The notes under the pieces: model-generated
Databases searched by the model: none
Told to the model about the DNA's origin: nothing
What the model saw: only the letters and a program-made list of their open reading frames with translations
Source of the DNA: Verrucomicrobiota bacterium
GTDB lineage: Bacteria > Verrucomicrobiota > Verrucomicrobiia > CAIQCK01
Length of the DNA: 64,000 bases
Direction of reading: 5' to 3'
Assembly (NCBI GenBank): GCA_016222825.1
Contig: JACRQF010000014.1
Location: 248,001-312,000 of the forward strand
Shown: in pieces, positions 8,901 through 16,647 of the stretch
How positions within the stretch are numbered: the first letter of the stretch is position 1
Layout of the letters: every line of letters starts with the position of its first letter
Position numbers and translations under genes: made by a program

Positions 8901-9744
8901 CCTTGGCCACTAGAAACCACGGCGAGTCCGGGATCGGTTTCAACACCGAAAGCACTTCCACGCCCCGGTAGTCCCTGCCCTCAACGAGGCCTTCCGTGCC
9001 CAGCACCGCCATGACGGCCGGCACATCGGTCTGGGTCAAGGGGATGCGCAGGTTAAGCGCCGTGTCCTCCCGATGGCGCAACTCGTTCAGATACAACACG
9101 GCGTCGCCATCCCGCCGGACGAGCAGGGCTTCGGCGCTGCGGCTCGGCACAGGCCACGACTGCACCAGCGGATAAAGGGATTTGCGCGCATCGTTCTGCA
9201 AGACAATCGCCCCTATCGGCTTGGCCGACGACCCGCTGCCAGTGAACAACGGCGCGATGACCTCCAGGAGCGGCACCGAACCGCCGCCCAAGCGCAGGTC
9301 CGTCAGCGCGGGCTTGCGCTCCTGCAGCGCCGCCAGGACGGCGGACAACACCTCCGGCGAAAGCGGTTCCGTCCGGCGGCTGAGGCTCAGACGCACACGG
9401 CCTTCGGCATCCACCAGCAAAACATCGGCATAATGATACCGGTCCTGCGCGCGGCGAAGACGGCTGAGAATCCTCTCGACCGATTCCGCGCGTGAGTCCG
9501 ACAGCCATCGCGCCACGCCGTCCGTGAGAAAGCGGCTGGCCATCAACTCCCCGGCCTCTCCCAACTGGTTCTCCCGCCACTGGACAATGCTCTCCAGCTT
9601 CAACCGCGCAATGCTCTCAAAAGCGAACCCCGCGTCCTCGCGGGAGGATTGCCGCTGGCTGTGGTAGAACCACGCGCCCGCGCCCATCGTGGCGAGAAGC
9701 GTCGCGGCAAAAACTGCCACCAGCCATCGCGGGACCGCGTTCAC
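5959..9744 (-). CDS. Membrane-bound multi-PAS/GAF sensor histidine kinase
   Basis: 1261 aa from the GTG at 9744, which has AAGGGGG 8 bases upstream and begins just before the first membrane segment (WLVAVFAATLLATMGAGAW). The frame also offers a GTG at 9792. A periplasmic region of about 250 residues is closed by a second segment (FLILALILGCIIAATAGI). About four PAS domains follow, then a GAF domain (LRLPTGHAPIRRFLGVPL) and a phytochrome-type HisKA/HATPase core with SYSVSHDLRAPLRAISGF, NAVKYTR and GTGVGLALVQ. It probably integrates an external ligand with intracellular redox or small-molecule cues. It precedes the Rcp1-like receiver, a likely partner. Confidence 0.87.
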   Translation of the reverse strand: MNAVPRWLVAVFAATLLATMGAGAWFYHSQRQSSREDAGFAFESIARLKLESIVQWRENQLGEAGELMASRFLTDGVARWLSDSRAESVERILSRLRRAQDRYHYADVLLVDAEGRVRLSLSRRTEPLSPEVLSAVLAALQERKPALTDLRLGGGSVPLLEVIAPLFTGSGSSAKPIGAIVLQNDARKSLYPLVQSWPVPSRSAEALLVRRDGDAVLYLNELRHREDTALNLRIPLTQTDVPAVMAVLGTEGLVEGRDYRGVEVLSVLKPIPDSPWFLVAKADAAEVFAAWRFRSFLILALILGCIIAATAGIGIVWQRNLKTHYRTLFQAEAGRRDIERLYRSLFDNMLNGFAYCRMIHEEGRPKDFTYLAVNNAFGALTGLKDVVGKKASEVIPGILEKDPELLECFDRVARTGAPEKFETCLESMKMWFSISVYRPQEGHFVTVFDVITRRRQAEQALRESEERYRLLADNAEDFVTLNDTQGNRLYVSPSFYRVTGWTPDEVQRSSWRARLHPEDMPLVEQARAANLAGQITTIEHRFRCRDGSWIWVESRCKPIFGADGKVEHLLLWSRDITARKRAEMALRENEALVRSITDHSEDMIFVKDRDSRFLFMNPAGLRQNGVTLEQILGHSDMELNTNAAEAAAFMAADLRVMSSRQTETIEEETRTPSGQKRVLLTKKTPRLDADGNVIGLIGISHDITERKRAEEALRESEERFRSLYASMTEIVALHEIVADGEGQAVDYRIVDCNPAFAKITGISRDRAVGALASEVYGTGKAPYLEIYARVAASGEPASFETYFAPMAKHFDISVFSPRRGWFAIVAGDISGRKLAERRLEKQQAVLEGMNRVLREAIRCETEKELADRSLIVAQELTGSQFGIVLELNTAGALDSLSVTDTGWAASKIPQSEALVLLQGIPVRGLWANTLQGNEPVIVNDPAAHPGSLRLPTGHAPIRRFLGVPLKAGEKVMGLIGLANKPADYDLEDQQVVESLVAAFVEALQRLRARQQMRALNAFLDRRVQERTAQLETANKELESFSYSVSHDLRAPLRAISGFAAMLEEDYAPRFDDKGRRLLGTISGEAKRMGQLIDDLLQFSRVGRRPLQSAAVDMGALARAACDECVAQAPGRDLRLNIQPLPPSRGDAAMLRQVWANLISNAVKYTRPKPAAEIEITGYANGGELVYRVKDNGVGFDMQYASNLFGVFQRLHSESDFEGTGVGLALVQRIIHRHGGRVWAEAKLDEGAVFYFTLPAGGITQP

Positions 9745-9944
9745 CGCAAGGCCCCCTTCTTCATCACGCCTCCACCCGTTGGCTCGCCGCACGTGAACGC
9801 AAGAAACCGAGCCGGTCCAAACAGTCCGGCGCCTTTTAGGATGTCAGTGCTCATCTTCCTTGGGGCGTGCCAAGATTCTTCCCTGCTGCGTCGTTCTCAA
9901 ACGCCAGCCAGCGAGCCTATAGGTGAAATGGCGAACGGGGTATC

Positions 9945-9956
9945 AGGGAAATCCCT
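9945..9956. other. Intergenic palindrome
   Basis: AGGGAAATCCCT, a perfect 12-bp palindrome in the 285-bp space between the NarL-like regulator gene and the multi-PAS kinase start. It could be an operator for a dimeric regulator. It does not match the NarL heptamer that I know, and no partner site was seen. Confidence 0.25.
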
Positions 9957-10029
9957 AATCGGGCTTCCGAAAAACCTGACAGCCGCCCAGGCGGGTCTTT
10001 CGCCGGCAAATCCGCGGCGCGGGAAGAGC

Positions 10030-10680
10030 CTACGTTTCGAGCGAAGTCAGTCCTTCGCGCACGGCGTATTTGGTCAGCCCGGCCACGCTGCGCACACCCA
10101 ACCGTTCCATGAGCCGCGCCCGGTGGGTTTCCACGGTCTTCACGCTCACGTCGAGGCTGCCGGCGATCTCCTTGGTGTTCTTCCCTTCCGCGATGAGTTG
10201 CAGCACCTCGCGCTCCCGGTCCGAAAGCGCCGCGCCCGCCACGGCCGCCGCCTGCGCGTCGCGCAGGTAATCCTGGATCACCGTTCTCGTAATGCGCGGA
10301 CAGAGATAGATGTGTCCCGCCGCCACCGTCCGGATGGCGTGCGCCAATTCCTCAAACGCGCCGTCCTTCAGCAGGTAGCCCGACGCGCCGGCTTTGAACA
10401 TCCCGGCGATGAACCGCTCGTCCGAGTGCAGCGAAAGGGCAATGACCTTCGTCTGCGGCGCGCGCGCCTTGATCTGGCGCGTCGCATCCACGCCGTTGAG
10501 GTCCGGCATGCCGATGTCCATTACCACCACGTCCGGCGTCAGCTTCAGCGCCAGTTGCACCGCCGTCCTGCCGTCGCCCGCCTCGCCCACCACCTCCACG
10601 CCGGGCGTGACGGCCAGCAGCGAGCGCAACCCCTCGCGCATGATCTTGTGGTCGTCCACCAGCAAAACTCGTGTCTTCAT
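10030..10680 (-). CDS. NarL/FixJ-family response regulator
   Basis: 216 aa. The N-terminal receiver (VLLVDDHKIMREGL, phospho-acceptor Asp in VVVMDIGMPDLNG, Lys in GYLLKDG) is followed by a LuxR-type helix-turn-helix (LSDREREVLQLIAEGKN, then TVETHRARLMERLGV). It should bind DNA as a phosphorylated dimer. It starts 26 bases after the stop of a HisKA_3-type kinase on the same strand, the usual arrangement of a NarX/NarL-like pair, so that kinase is its probable partner. Targets are unknown; nrfHA at 46-48 kb is a candidate by analogy with NarL systems only. Confidence 0.9.
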   Translation of the reverse strand: MKTRVLLVDDHKIMREGLRSLLAVTPGVEVVGEAGDGRTAVQLALKLTPDVVVMDIGMPDLNGVDATRQIKARAPQTKVIALSLHSDERFIAGMFKAGASGYLLKDGAFEELAHAIRTVAAGHIYLCPRITRTVIQDYLRDAQAAAVAGAALSDREREVLQLIAEGKNTKEIAGSLDVSVKTVETHRARLMERLGVRSVAGLTKYAVREGLTSLET

Positions 10681-10706
10681 CGGTTCCGAAAGAAATCGCC
10701 TCCATC

Positions 10707-13313
10707 CTACGCCTGCTTCAACGGCGCAATCAACACCACCTTCGTGCCCCGGCCTTGCTCTGACTGAATCTCGCAGCGCCCGCCCAAGTAGCTGAGCCGC
10801 TCGCGCAGGTTGAAGAGACCGAAGCCGCCGCTCTTGTCCGCCCGGACCGCCTGGGCCGTGTCGAACCCCGCGCCATCGTCCTCGACCGTGATGCGAATCG
10901 TGCCGTCCTCCTTCTGCACGCGAACGACGGCGCGTGCCGCCTGCGCGTGCTTGGTCACGTTGAGGAGCAGTTCGCGCACGCCCGCAAACAGCAGCGTCCG
11001 CACGTTTTCATCCACCGGCTTCGGTTGTTTGTCTTCTTCAAACCGGCACTGAATGCCGTATTGGCCGGCAAACTGCTCCGTGAGCCAGTCCAGTGCGGCC
11101 TCCAACCCAAGCTCGTGGAGGATCGGAGGGCTGAGTTGGTAGGTCAACGACCGCAGGTTGTCAATCGCCTGCCCGATGATCTTCCGGCTTTCGTCCACCG
11201 CCTGCGCGCAGTCCACGGGCCGCCGGCACTGTGCCACCCCGCCCAACTGAATCCGCGTCAGCGCGAGTGACTGGATCACCTCGTCGTGCAGCAGCGCCGC
11301 GATGCGCCGCCGCTCGCGCTGCTCCGCCGCCGCCAATTCCGCGCCCAGCGCGCGAAGGCGTTGCTGGTGTTCCAGCACGGCCGCCTCCGCCTGCTTGCGC
11401 TCCGTGATGTCGCGAACCACGGCCCACATGCCGGCGGGACAGCCCTGTTCGTCCCGGAGCAGGAACGTCCGCAGTTCGATGGGGAACACCGTGCCATCCT
11501 TCCGGCGGTATTCCTTCTGATACACGTCCGAGAACCCTCGACGCAGCACTTGCGTCTCGATGATCCTGGCCTGAAACGCGTGCCACTGTTCCGGGGTCAC
11601 GTCCACGTAGGTGAACCGATGCAGTTCTTCGTCTGTGTATCCCATCATCTCCTGGAAGGCCCGGTTCGTCTCCTGGATCCATCCGTCCATGCTGACGCGC
11701 ACAAACGCGTCTGTCATGCTCTCGTGCAGCAGCCGGTATCGGGCCTCACTTGCGCGCAGCGCTTCTTCCGCCCGCTTTCGCTTGGTGATTTCCCGCGTGT
11801 AGATGCGCACCGTATCGGCTCCCGGAGTGAAACAAATGCCTTCCTCAAACACGCGGTCCTTGATGCTGACCTCGCAATAGACCGGCTCCCGCCGTCCCCG
11901 CCCCAGTGTCTTGACGATCTCACTCCAATTCCGCGGAATGAACGCGCGGGCGTCCTCCAGACCCATCTGCTTCAACGCCTCAGCGCCCGCGGGATTGCAG
12001 AAGGTGATTTCCCCGGCGGGGCTTGCCTCAAGAATGGGGTTTGGGTTGTGCTGCGGAAACGATGCCAGGCGCTGCATCTGCCGCTCCAACCGCTTCCGCT
12101 CGGTGATGTCGCTCAACATCCCCTCGATCGTCACCAGGACGCCCGCCTCATACACCGGCGTCCAGCGGTCTTCAACGCACTTCAACGCCCCGTCCTTGCA
12201 GCGCCACCATTCCTCGCTGCGCACCGCGGTTCCCTCCAGACGGCGCGACTTGGATTGCTCCAAGCGCCGCTTCTCCACGTCCGCGTCACCGCGATACACC
12301 ACCCGCGACAAGAACGCGGAGCGCCCGCCCATGTTCCGGATGTCCTCCTGCGTGTAGCCAAACATTTTCTCGAAAGCCGGACTCAGGTAGCGGAACTCGC
12401 GCGTCCGCATGTCCATGCTGTAGAGCACATCCTCGATGTGCGCGGCGATCCGCTGAAACCGCCGCTCGCTTTGCCGCAACGCCTCGTCCGCGCGCGCCAG
12501 CTCCCGCGCCCGCTCGTCCGCGCGCTGTTCCAGCGTCGCCGCGAGTTGCTGCAACTCCGCCGTCCGTTCCTGCACGCGCTTCTCCAGCCGGCTCTGCAAG
12601 AGCCGCGAACTGTTGTCGTGCCTGTCAATGATGGAGAGCAGCTTGTTGAACGCGTCCGTCAGCTTCCCAATCTCGTCATCGCCCGTCTTCACCGCCCGCT
12701 GCGAGAAGTCCCTCCGATCCGCGATCCCGCGCGCCACGCGGGCCAGCTCCAGGATCGGCCCGGAAAGCCTCCGTTGCAGCCAGGTGGCAAACAACAATGC
12801 CACCAGCATCGAAACGCCCGTCACCAAGACGCCGCCGCACACGAAGTTCTTGAATCGCACCCACATGATCTGCGTGTCGGCCCGCAAATACACCGTGCCC
12901 GCCGGCCCGCCAGCGCCTTGGATTGACCGGCACAACTCCAGATGGTCGCCCGTGAACAGCTCTCCGTTCTCGCGAACCGGCAACTGCGGCCTCGGCGGCA
13001 GGCCATGGCGCCCATGCCGCGCCAGCAACCGCCCGTCCGTGGTGTAAAGGCAGGCGTCTTCGACCGTCGTTCTGCCCGCAATGGCGGCAAGCTCGGCCTG
13101 CGCCGCTTTCGCGTCCCTGGCAGCCATCGCGCCCGCGCAGTTCCCGCCGATGATCTCAGCCAGTGCCGCCGTCTCCCGGACCGCGAAAGCCCGCAGGTGA
13201 TACATGCCGCCGAAGAACAACACCAACCCCATCAACACGACCGCGATGACGCCGGTCAGCGCCATCGCCGTCACCAGTTTCCATTTGATTGGCATGTTCC
13301 GAAACAACCGCAT
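10707..13313 (-). CDS. NarX/DegS-type membrane sensor histidine kinase
   Basis: 868 aa. Two membrane segments flank a short periplasmic sensor region (first MALTGVIAVVLMGLVLFFGG, second GGVLVTGVSMLVALLFATWL). A HAMP linker, a coiled coil and three PAS domains follow. The kinase core is HisKA_3 type (RRRIAALLHDEVIQSLALT) with HATPase (VEDDGAGFDTA, GFGLFNLRERL). The frame opens at 13394, but AAGGAG ends 3 bases before the ATG at 13313 and a promoter lies at 13350-13378, so 13313 is preferred. It is followed 26 bases later by the NarL-like regulator and should phosphorylate it. The ligand is unknown. Confidence 0.88.
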   Translation of the reverse strand: MRLFRNMPIKWKLVTAMALTGVIAVVLMGLVLFFGGMYHLRAFAVRETAALAEIIGGNCAGAMAARDAKAAQAELAAIAGRTTVEDACLYTTDGRLLARHGRHGLPPRPQLPVRENGELFTGDHLELCRSIQGAGGPAGTVYLRADTQIMWVRFKNFVCGGVLVTGVSMLVALLFATWLQRRLSGPILELARVARGIADRRDFSQRAVKTGDDEIGKLTDAFNKLLSIIDRHDNSSRLLQSRLEKRVQERTAELQQLAATLEQRADERARELARADEALRQSERRFQRIAAHIEDVLYSMDMRTREFRYLSPAFEKMFGYTQEDIRNMGGRSAFLSRVVYRGDADVEKRRLEQSKSRRLEGTAVRSEEWWRCKDGALKCVEDRWTPVYEAGVLVTIEGMLSDITERKRLERQMQRLASFPQHNPNPILEASPAGEITFCNPAGAEALKQMGLEDARAFIPRNWSEIVKTLGRGRREPVYCEVSIKDRVFEEGICFTPGADTVRIYTREITKRKRAEEALRASEARYRLLHESMTDAFVRVSMDGWIQETNRAFQEMMGYTDEELHRFTYVDVTPEQWHAFQARIIETQVLRRGFSDVYQKEYRRKDGTVFPIELRTFLLRDEQGCPAGMWAVVRDITERKQAEAAVLEHQQRLRALGAELAAAEQRERRRIAALLHDEVIQSLALTRIQLGGVAQCRRPVDCAQAVDESRKIIGQAIDNLRSLTYQLSPPILHELGLEAALDWLTEQFAGQYGIQCRFEEDKQPKPVDENVRTLLFAGVRELLLNVTKHAQAARAVVRVQKEDGTIRITVEDDGAGFDTAQAVRADKSGGFGLFNLRERLSYLGGRCEIQSEQGRGTKVVLIAPLKQA

Positions 13314-13349
13314 CGTCTCCTTGCATCTGACCGGCCCAGCCGCCCGTCG

Positions 13350-13378
13350 AGAGTAGCAACTGCCCGCGCTTGCGACAA
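13350..13378 (-). promoter_or_regulatory. Promoter of the kinase/NarL-like operon
   Basis: Minus strand TTGTCG (13378-13373), 17-nt spacer, TACTCT (13355-13350). The predicted start is near 13343, giving a 30-nt leader containing AAGGAG before the ATG at 13313. This site fixes the translation start of the kinase. Confidence 0.55.
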
Positions 13379-13429
13379 CAGGAGGTTTTGACACAGAAGG
13401 TTTTGTTCGGGCAATGGTTGCGGAGAGGC

Positions 13430-13517
13430 TGGTGCCCGGGGCGAGACTCGAACTCGCACAGCCTTTGCAGGCCCGTGGATTTTAAGTCCACTGCGTATGC
13501 CATTCCGCCACCCGGGC
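13430..13517 (-). tRNA. tRNA-Leu(TAA)
   Basis: An 88-nt type II tRNA including encoded CCA. The acceptor stem GCCCGGG pairs with CCCGGGC. The anticodon stem GTGGA/TCCAC encloses loop CTTAAAA, giving anticodon TAA. A long variable arm GGCCTGCAAAGGCT and the T arm GCGAG/CTCGC with TTCGAGT follow. The long variable arm agrees with leucine. Confidence 0.95.
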
Positions 13518-13538
13518 AACGGCCGGCAAGATGCGGCG

Positions 13539-13567
13539 AGCTTACGCAGGACCGCTGGCGGCGTCAA
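13539..13567 (-). promoter_or_regulatory. Promoter of tRNA-Leu
   Basis: Minus strand TTGACG (13567-13562), 17-nt spacer, TAAGCT (13544-13539). The predicted start is about 15 nt upstream of the mature tRNA. Confidence 0.6.
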
Positions 13568-13594
13568 ACAGTCAGTCTGCCCGCAGAAAAACTC

Positions 13595-13623
13595 TTGTCG
13601 CCCACAGGGGGGCTGTGTAATTT
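13595..13623 (+). promoter_or_regulatory. Promoter giving a leaderless mRNA
   Basis: TTGTCG, exact 17-nt spacer, TAATTT (13618-13623). The expected first transcribed base is about 13630, directly at the ATG at 13631. No Shine-Dalgarno sequence is present. This selects 13631 as the start of the squalene-cyclase-fold gene. Confidence 0.5.
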
Positions 13624-13630
13624 CCGGGCG

Positions 13631-15121
13631 ATGCAAGAAGTGTCAGCGCCAACTCAATCGGTGTTCAATCCCCAGACGATGAGCCATGCGCTCATGACGC
13701 GCTTTCGCAGCCTGCCGTTCTACCTCGTGGCGGTGCTGCTGCACGTGCTGTTCCTGCTGATCTTCGGCACCTACACCGTTTCGGAAAAAAGTGCCACCGT
13801 CATCACGCAGTTCACCGCGCCGGAGCAGAAGGTCGCCCCCGGACCTCCGCCGCCTCCGCCGCCTCCGCCGCCGGAAAAACAGAAGACGACGCCGGTGCAG
13901 ACGGCCACCGCCAAAAGCATGGCGCCGCGGCCGACGATGATTTCCACGCCGTTGCCGTCGGCGGCGGTGGTGATTCCGGTGCCGGCGCCGGTGCCGCAGA
14001 TGGCGGACATGGGCAAGAGCCTGGCGATCTTGCCGAAGAACTTCGCGGTCAGCAGCATTTATGCGGCGCGGGTCAACACCCAGACGCGGGCGGGCGCAAT
14101 TACCCGTTACGGGGGCGGCGCGACGAAGGCGGATCAGTTGGAGGGCGCGGTTTACCGGGCGCTGAACTGGCTCCAGAAGAACCAGAATCCAGACGGCTCC
14201 TGGGGCGGTTCCTACAAACCGGCCATGACGGGCCTGGCGTTGTTGACGATGCTGGCGCACGGCGAGACGCAGACGAGCAAACAATACGGCGAGACGGTGC
14301 AGAAGGGCGTGCAGTGGTTGATGGACACCGGCCGCAAGAACAAGAACGTGTTTGCCTCGCAGCATCCGGAGTATCAGCACGCCATTGCGACGTATGCGCT
14401 GGCGGAGGATTACGCGCTGACGCAGATCGGCGACCTGCTGACGGTGCTCGAAGGCGCGGTGGAGAAGATCGTGGTGTCCCAATGCCCGACCGGCGCGTGG
14501 GAGTATGGCTACAACAACCAGATGACCCGGCCGGACGAGCGGCCGCTGGGCGGCGACCTTTCCATCAGCGGCTGGAACATCCAGGCGCTCAAGGCGGCCA
14601 AGAACGCCGGCGTGAAGGTGAAGGGGCTGGACGAGGCCATGCGCAAGGCACTCGATTTTACCAAGGCGGTTTATGACGACAAGACCCACCGTTTCGGCTA
14701 CACGAAAAAAGGCGGCGGCTCCGACGGCCTGCTGGGCGTCGGCATCCTGAGCATGATGTTCCTCGGCGCGGGCGACTCGAAGGAAGCGCGCGGCGCCATC
14801 CGGGAGGCCAGCGGCCGGATCAAGTGCGATTGGAACAAGGGCAACGAGGGGAGCAGCTACGTGTGGTATTACGTCACGCAGGCCATGTTCCAAGGCGGCG
14901 GCAGCTACTGGGTTTCCTGGAACCGCGAGTTTCGCGACACGCTGCTGAAGAATCAAATGCCTGACGGACACTGGACGGTGCCGGGAAGCAAGGAGGACGT
15001 TCCTCCGGCGGATGCCAAGTGGAAGCAGGTCGCCAACCCGAAAGACAGTCCCATCTATCACACGACGATGTTGTGCATGATGCTGGAGGTCTATTATCGG
15101 TTCCTGCCGACCTTCAAGTAG
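13631..15121 (+). CDS. TonB-like anchor fused to squalene-cyclase-fold domain
   Basis: 496 aa. A single N-terminal membrane segment with an internal His (FYLVAVLLHVLFLLIFGTY) and a ten-residue proline run encoded by a 9-bp repeat (13844-13870) resemble the start of TonB-type proteins. The rest is an alpha/alpha-barrel of prenyltransferase/squalene oxidase repeats, with QW-like motifs NPDGSWGG and MPDGHWTV. The DxDD acid motif of squalene-hopene cyclases is not seen, so cyclase activity is doubtful. YYVTQAMFQGGGSYW is shared with the protein at 28603-29703. It probably faces the periplasm. Upstream codons to 13370 run through tRNA-Leu and are excluded. Function unknown. Confidence 0.75.
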   Translation: MQEVSAPTQSVFNPQTMSHALMTRFRSLPFYLVAVLLHVLFLLIFGTYTVSEKSATVITQFTAPEQKVAPGPPPPPPPPPPEKQKTTPVQTATAKSMAPRPTMISTPLPSAAVVIPVPAPVPQMADMGKSLAILPKNFAVSSIYAARVNTQTRAGAITRYGGGATKADQLEGAVYRALNWLQKNQNPDGSWGGSYKPAMTGLALLTMLAHGETQTSKQYGETVQKGVQWLMDTGRKNKNVFASQHPEYQHAIATYALAEDYALTQIGDLLTVLEGAVEKIVVSQCPTGAWEYGYNNQMTRPDERPLGGDLSISGWNIQALKAAKNAGVKVKGLDEAMRKALDFTKAVYDDKTHRFGYTKKGGGSDGLLGVGILSMMFLGAGDSKEARGAIREASGRIKCDWNKGNEGSSYVWYYVTQAMFQGGGSYWVSWNREFRDTLLKNQMPDGHWTVPGSKEDVPPADAKWKQVANPKDSPIYHTTMLCMMLEVYYRFLPTFK

Positions 15122-15161
15122 CCACAGTTCGCCTGCGTAGAACTCAACACTCAGACGCGGC

Positions 15162-15190
15162 TTGACTCCGGCGGGCGGAGGACTTATCAC
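15162..15190 (+). promoter_or_regulatory. Promoter of the Gfo/Idh/MocA gene
   Basis: TTGACT (15162-15167), 17-nt spacer, TATCAC (15185-15190). The predicted start is near 15197, giving a leader of about 19 nt that contains AAGGA (15206-15210) five bases before the ATG at 15216. Confidence 0.6.
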
Positions 15191-15215
15191 TCGACGCAAC
15201 CAACCAAGGAACCAC

Positions 15216-16520
15216 ATGGACATCAACATGAACCCCACCAACCGCCGTCAGTTTTTGAAAACCTCCAGCACGGCCGTCGCCGCCACCGCGATGGCAGCGC
15301 CGTTCATCCTTTCCAGCCAGGCCCGCGCGGCGGGCACCAGCGATAAGCTCAAGATCGGCTTCATCGGCTGCGGCGGACGCGGCTCCGGCGCCGCCCGGCA
15401 GGCGCTCAAGGCCGACAGCAACGTCGAGCTTTACGCGATGGGCGACGTCTTCGAGGAGAAGATCACCAAGAGCCTGGAGCAGTTGAAGAAGGTCGCGCCA
15501 GAGCAAATCAACTGCCCGCAGGAGCGGCAGTTCGTCGGGCTGGATGCCTACAAGAAGGTCATCGCCAGCGGCGTGGACGTGGTGTTGCTGACCAGCCCGC
15601 CGGGATTCCGGCCGCAGCAGTTCAAAGCCGCTGTCGAAGCGGGCAAGCACGTGTTCCTGGAAAAGCCGATGGCCACCGACGCTCCCGGCGTCCGCTCGGT
15701 GCTCGAGTCGGTGAAGCTCGCCAAGGAGAAGAAGCTCGCCGTCGTGGCCGGCTTCTGCTGGCGTTACGACTACGCGCGGAGGGAGTTCTTCAAGCGCATC
15801 CTCGACGGCACCATCGGCGACCTGCGCGCGCTTTACGGCTGCTACTGGGCCGGGCCGGTGAAGCCGATGCCCGCGCCGGAGACTCGCCCCGCCGGCATGG
15901 GCGACGTGGAGTGGCAGATGCGGAACTGGTATAACTTCGTCTGGACCTGCGGCGACGGACTGGTGGAGCAGGGCTGCCACACGCTCGACAAGATCATGTG
16001 GGCCATGAAGGACGAGCCGCCCCAGAAGTGCGTCGCCGTCGGCGGCCGGCAAGTGCCCAATCCGGGCGGCAACATCTACGACCACATCGAGGTCAACTAC
16101 GTCTGGCCCAACGGCGTGCGCGCGTTCTTCGGCCACCGCCAGTTGCCCAAGAGCTACAACAAGGTGGCCGACTACCTCATGGGCACCAAGGGCGTCGGCA
16201 CCATCGGCGAAGGCCCCCAGCCGGAGATCAGCGGCGAGACCAAGTGGGCCTACAGTGGCGACAAGAACGATATGTATCAGACCGAGCACGACGAGTTCTT
16301 CGCCTCCATCCGCAAGGGCGAGCCGATCAACGACGGCGTCCGCATGGCCACCAGCACGATGGCTTCCATCATGGGCCGCATGGCCGCCTACACCGGCCAG
16401 GAGATCACCTGGGAGAAGGCCCTCGCCTCCGAAGAGCGCCTCGTGCCCGAAGTGCTCGATTGGAAACAGGAACTCCCCGTCGCCCCGATGGCCGTGCCGG
16501 GCACCACGAAGTTCTTCTAA
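15216..16520 (+). CDS. Tat-exported Gfo/Idh/MocA family oxidoreductase
   Basis: 434 aa. A twin-arginine signal (NRRQFLKTSSTAVAATAMA) is followed by a Rossmann fold with IGFIGCGGRGSGAARQA and the family motif FLEKPMATDAPGVRS, then the alpha/beta substrate domain. NAD(P)-dependent oxidation or reduction of a sugar or cyclitol outside the cytoplasm is the usual proposal for this exported clade, which is expanded in verrucomicrobia and planctomycetes. The substrate cannot be named. The start is set by AAGGA five bases before the ATG and by the promoter at 15162-15190. The gene appears monocistronic, with a hairpin terminator at 16556-16590. Confidence 0.88.
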   Translation: MDINMNPTNRRQFLKTSSTAVAATAMAAPFILSSQARAAGTSDKLKIGFIGCGGRGSGAARQALKADSNVELYAMGDVFEEKITKSLEQLKKVAPEQINCPQERQFVGLDAYKKVIASGVDVVLLTSPPGFRPQQFKAAVEAGKHVFLEKPMATDAPGVRSVLESVKLAKEKKLAVVAGFCWRYDYARREFFKRILDGTIGDLRALYGCYWAGPVKPMPAPETRPAGMGDVEWQMRNWYNFVWTCGDGLVEQGCHTLDKIMWAMKDEPPQKCVAVGGRQVPNPGGNIYDHIEVNYVWPNGVRAFFGHRQLPKSYNKVADYLMGTKGVGTIGEGPQPEISGETKWAYSGDKNDMYQTEHDEFFASIRKGEPINDGVRMATSTMASIMGRMAAYTGQEITWEKALASEERLVPEVLDWKQELPVAPMAVPGTTKFF

Positions 16521-16555
16521 CCGCCGAGCCGCAGTCGGTGGATCGCAGAGTGGGA

Positions 16556-16590
16556 CGTGAAACGCGCCGAAAGTCGCGTTTCACGTTTCG
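16556..16590 (+). terminator. Hairpin terminator after Gfo/Idh/MocA gene
   Basis: A perfect 11-bp stem CGTGAAACGCG / CGCGTTTCACG with an 8-nt loop (16556-16585), followed by TTTCG. It lies 36 bases after the stop. The T-run is short, so efficiency is uncertain. Confidence 0.5.
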
Positions 16591-16608
16591 CCTGTTGCCG
16601 GCTAAGGC

Positions 16609-16636
16609 TTGACATCGGGAATCGGCCTCCTACCGT
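16609..16636 (+). promoter_or_regulatory. Promoter of the acyltransferase gene
   Basis: An exact TTGACA (16609-16614), 16-nt spacer, TACCGT (16631-16636). The transcript would start near 16643, only about 5 bases before the ATG at 16648, with no Shine-Dalgarno sequence. Confidence 0.5.
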
Positions 16637-16647
16637 GGGCACCTCGT

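Noticed and set aside
5788..8913. 1041-aa open frame antisense to the large kinase
   Set aside because: It has no domain, is antisense to a well-supported gene and begins within a palindromic repeat.
9983..9994. CCGCC-CA-GGCGG hairpin after the NarL-like gene as a terminator
   Set aside because: The loop is too small and the T-run lies several bases away; I could not support it as an intrinsic terminator.
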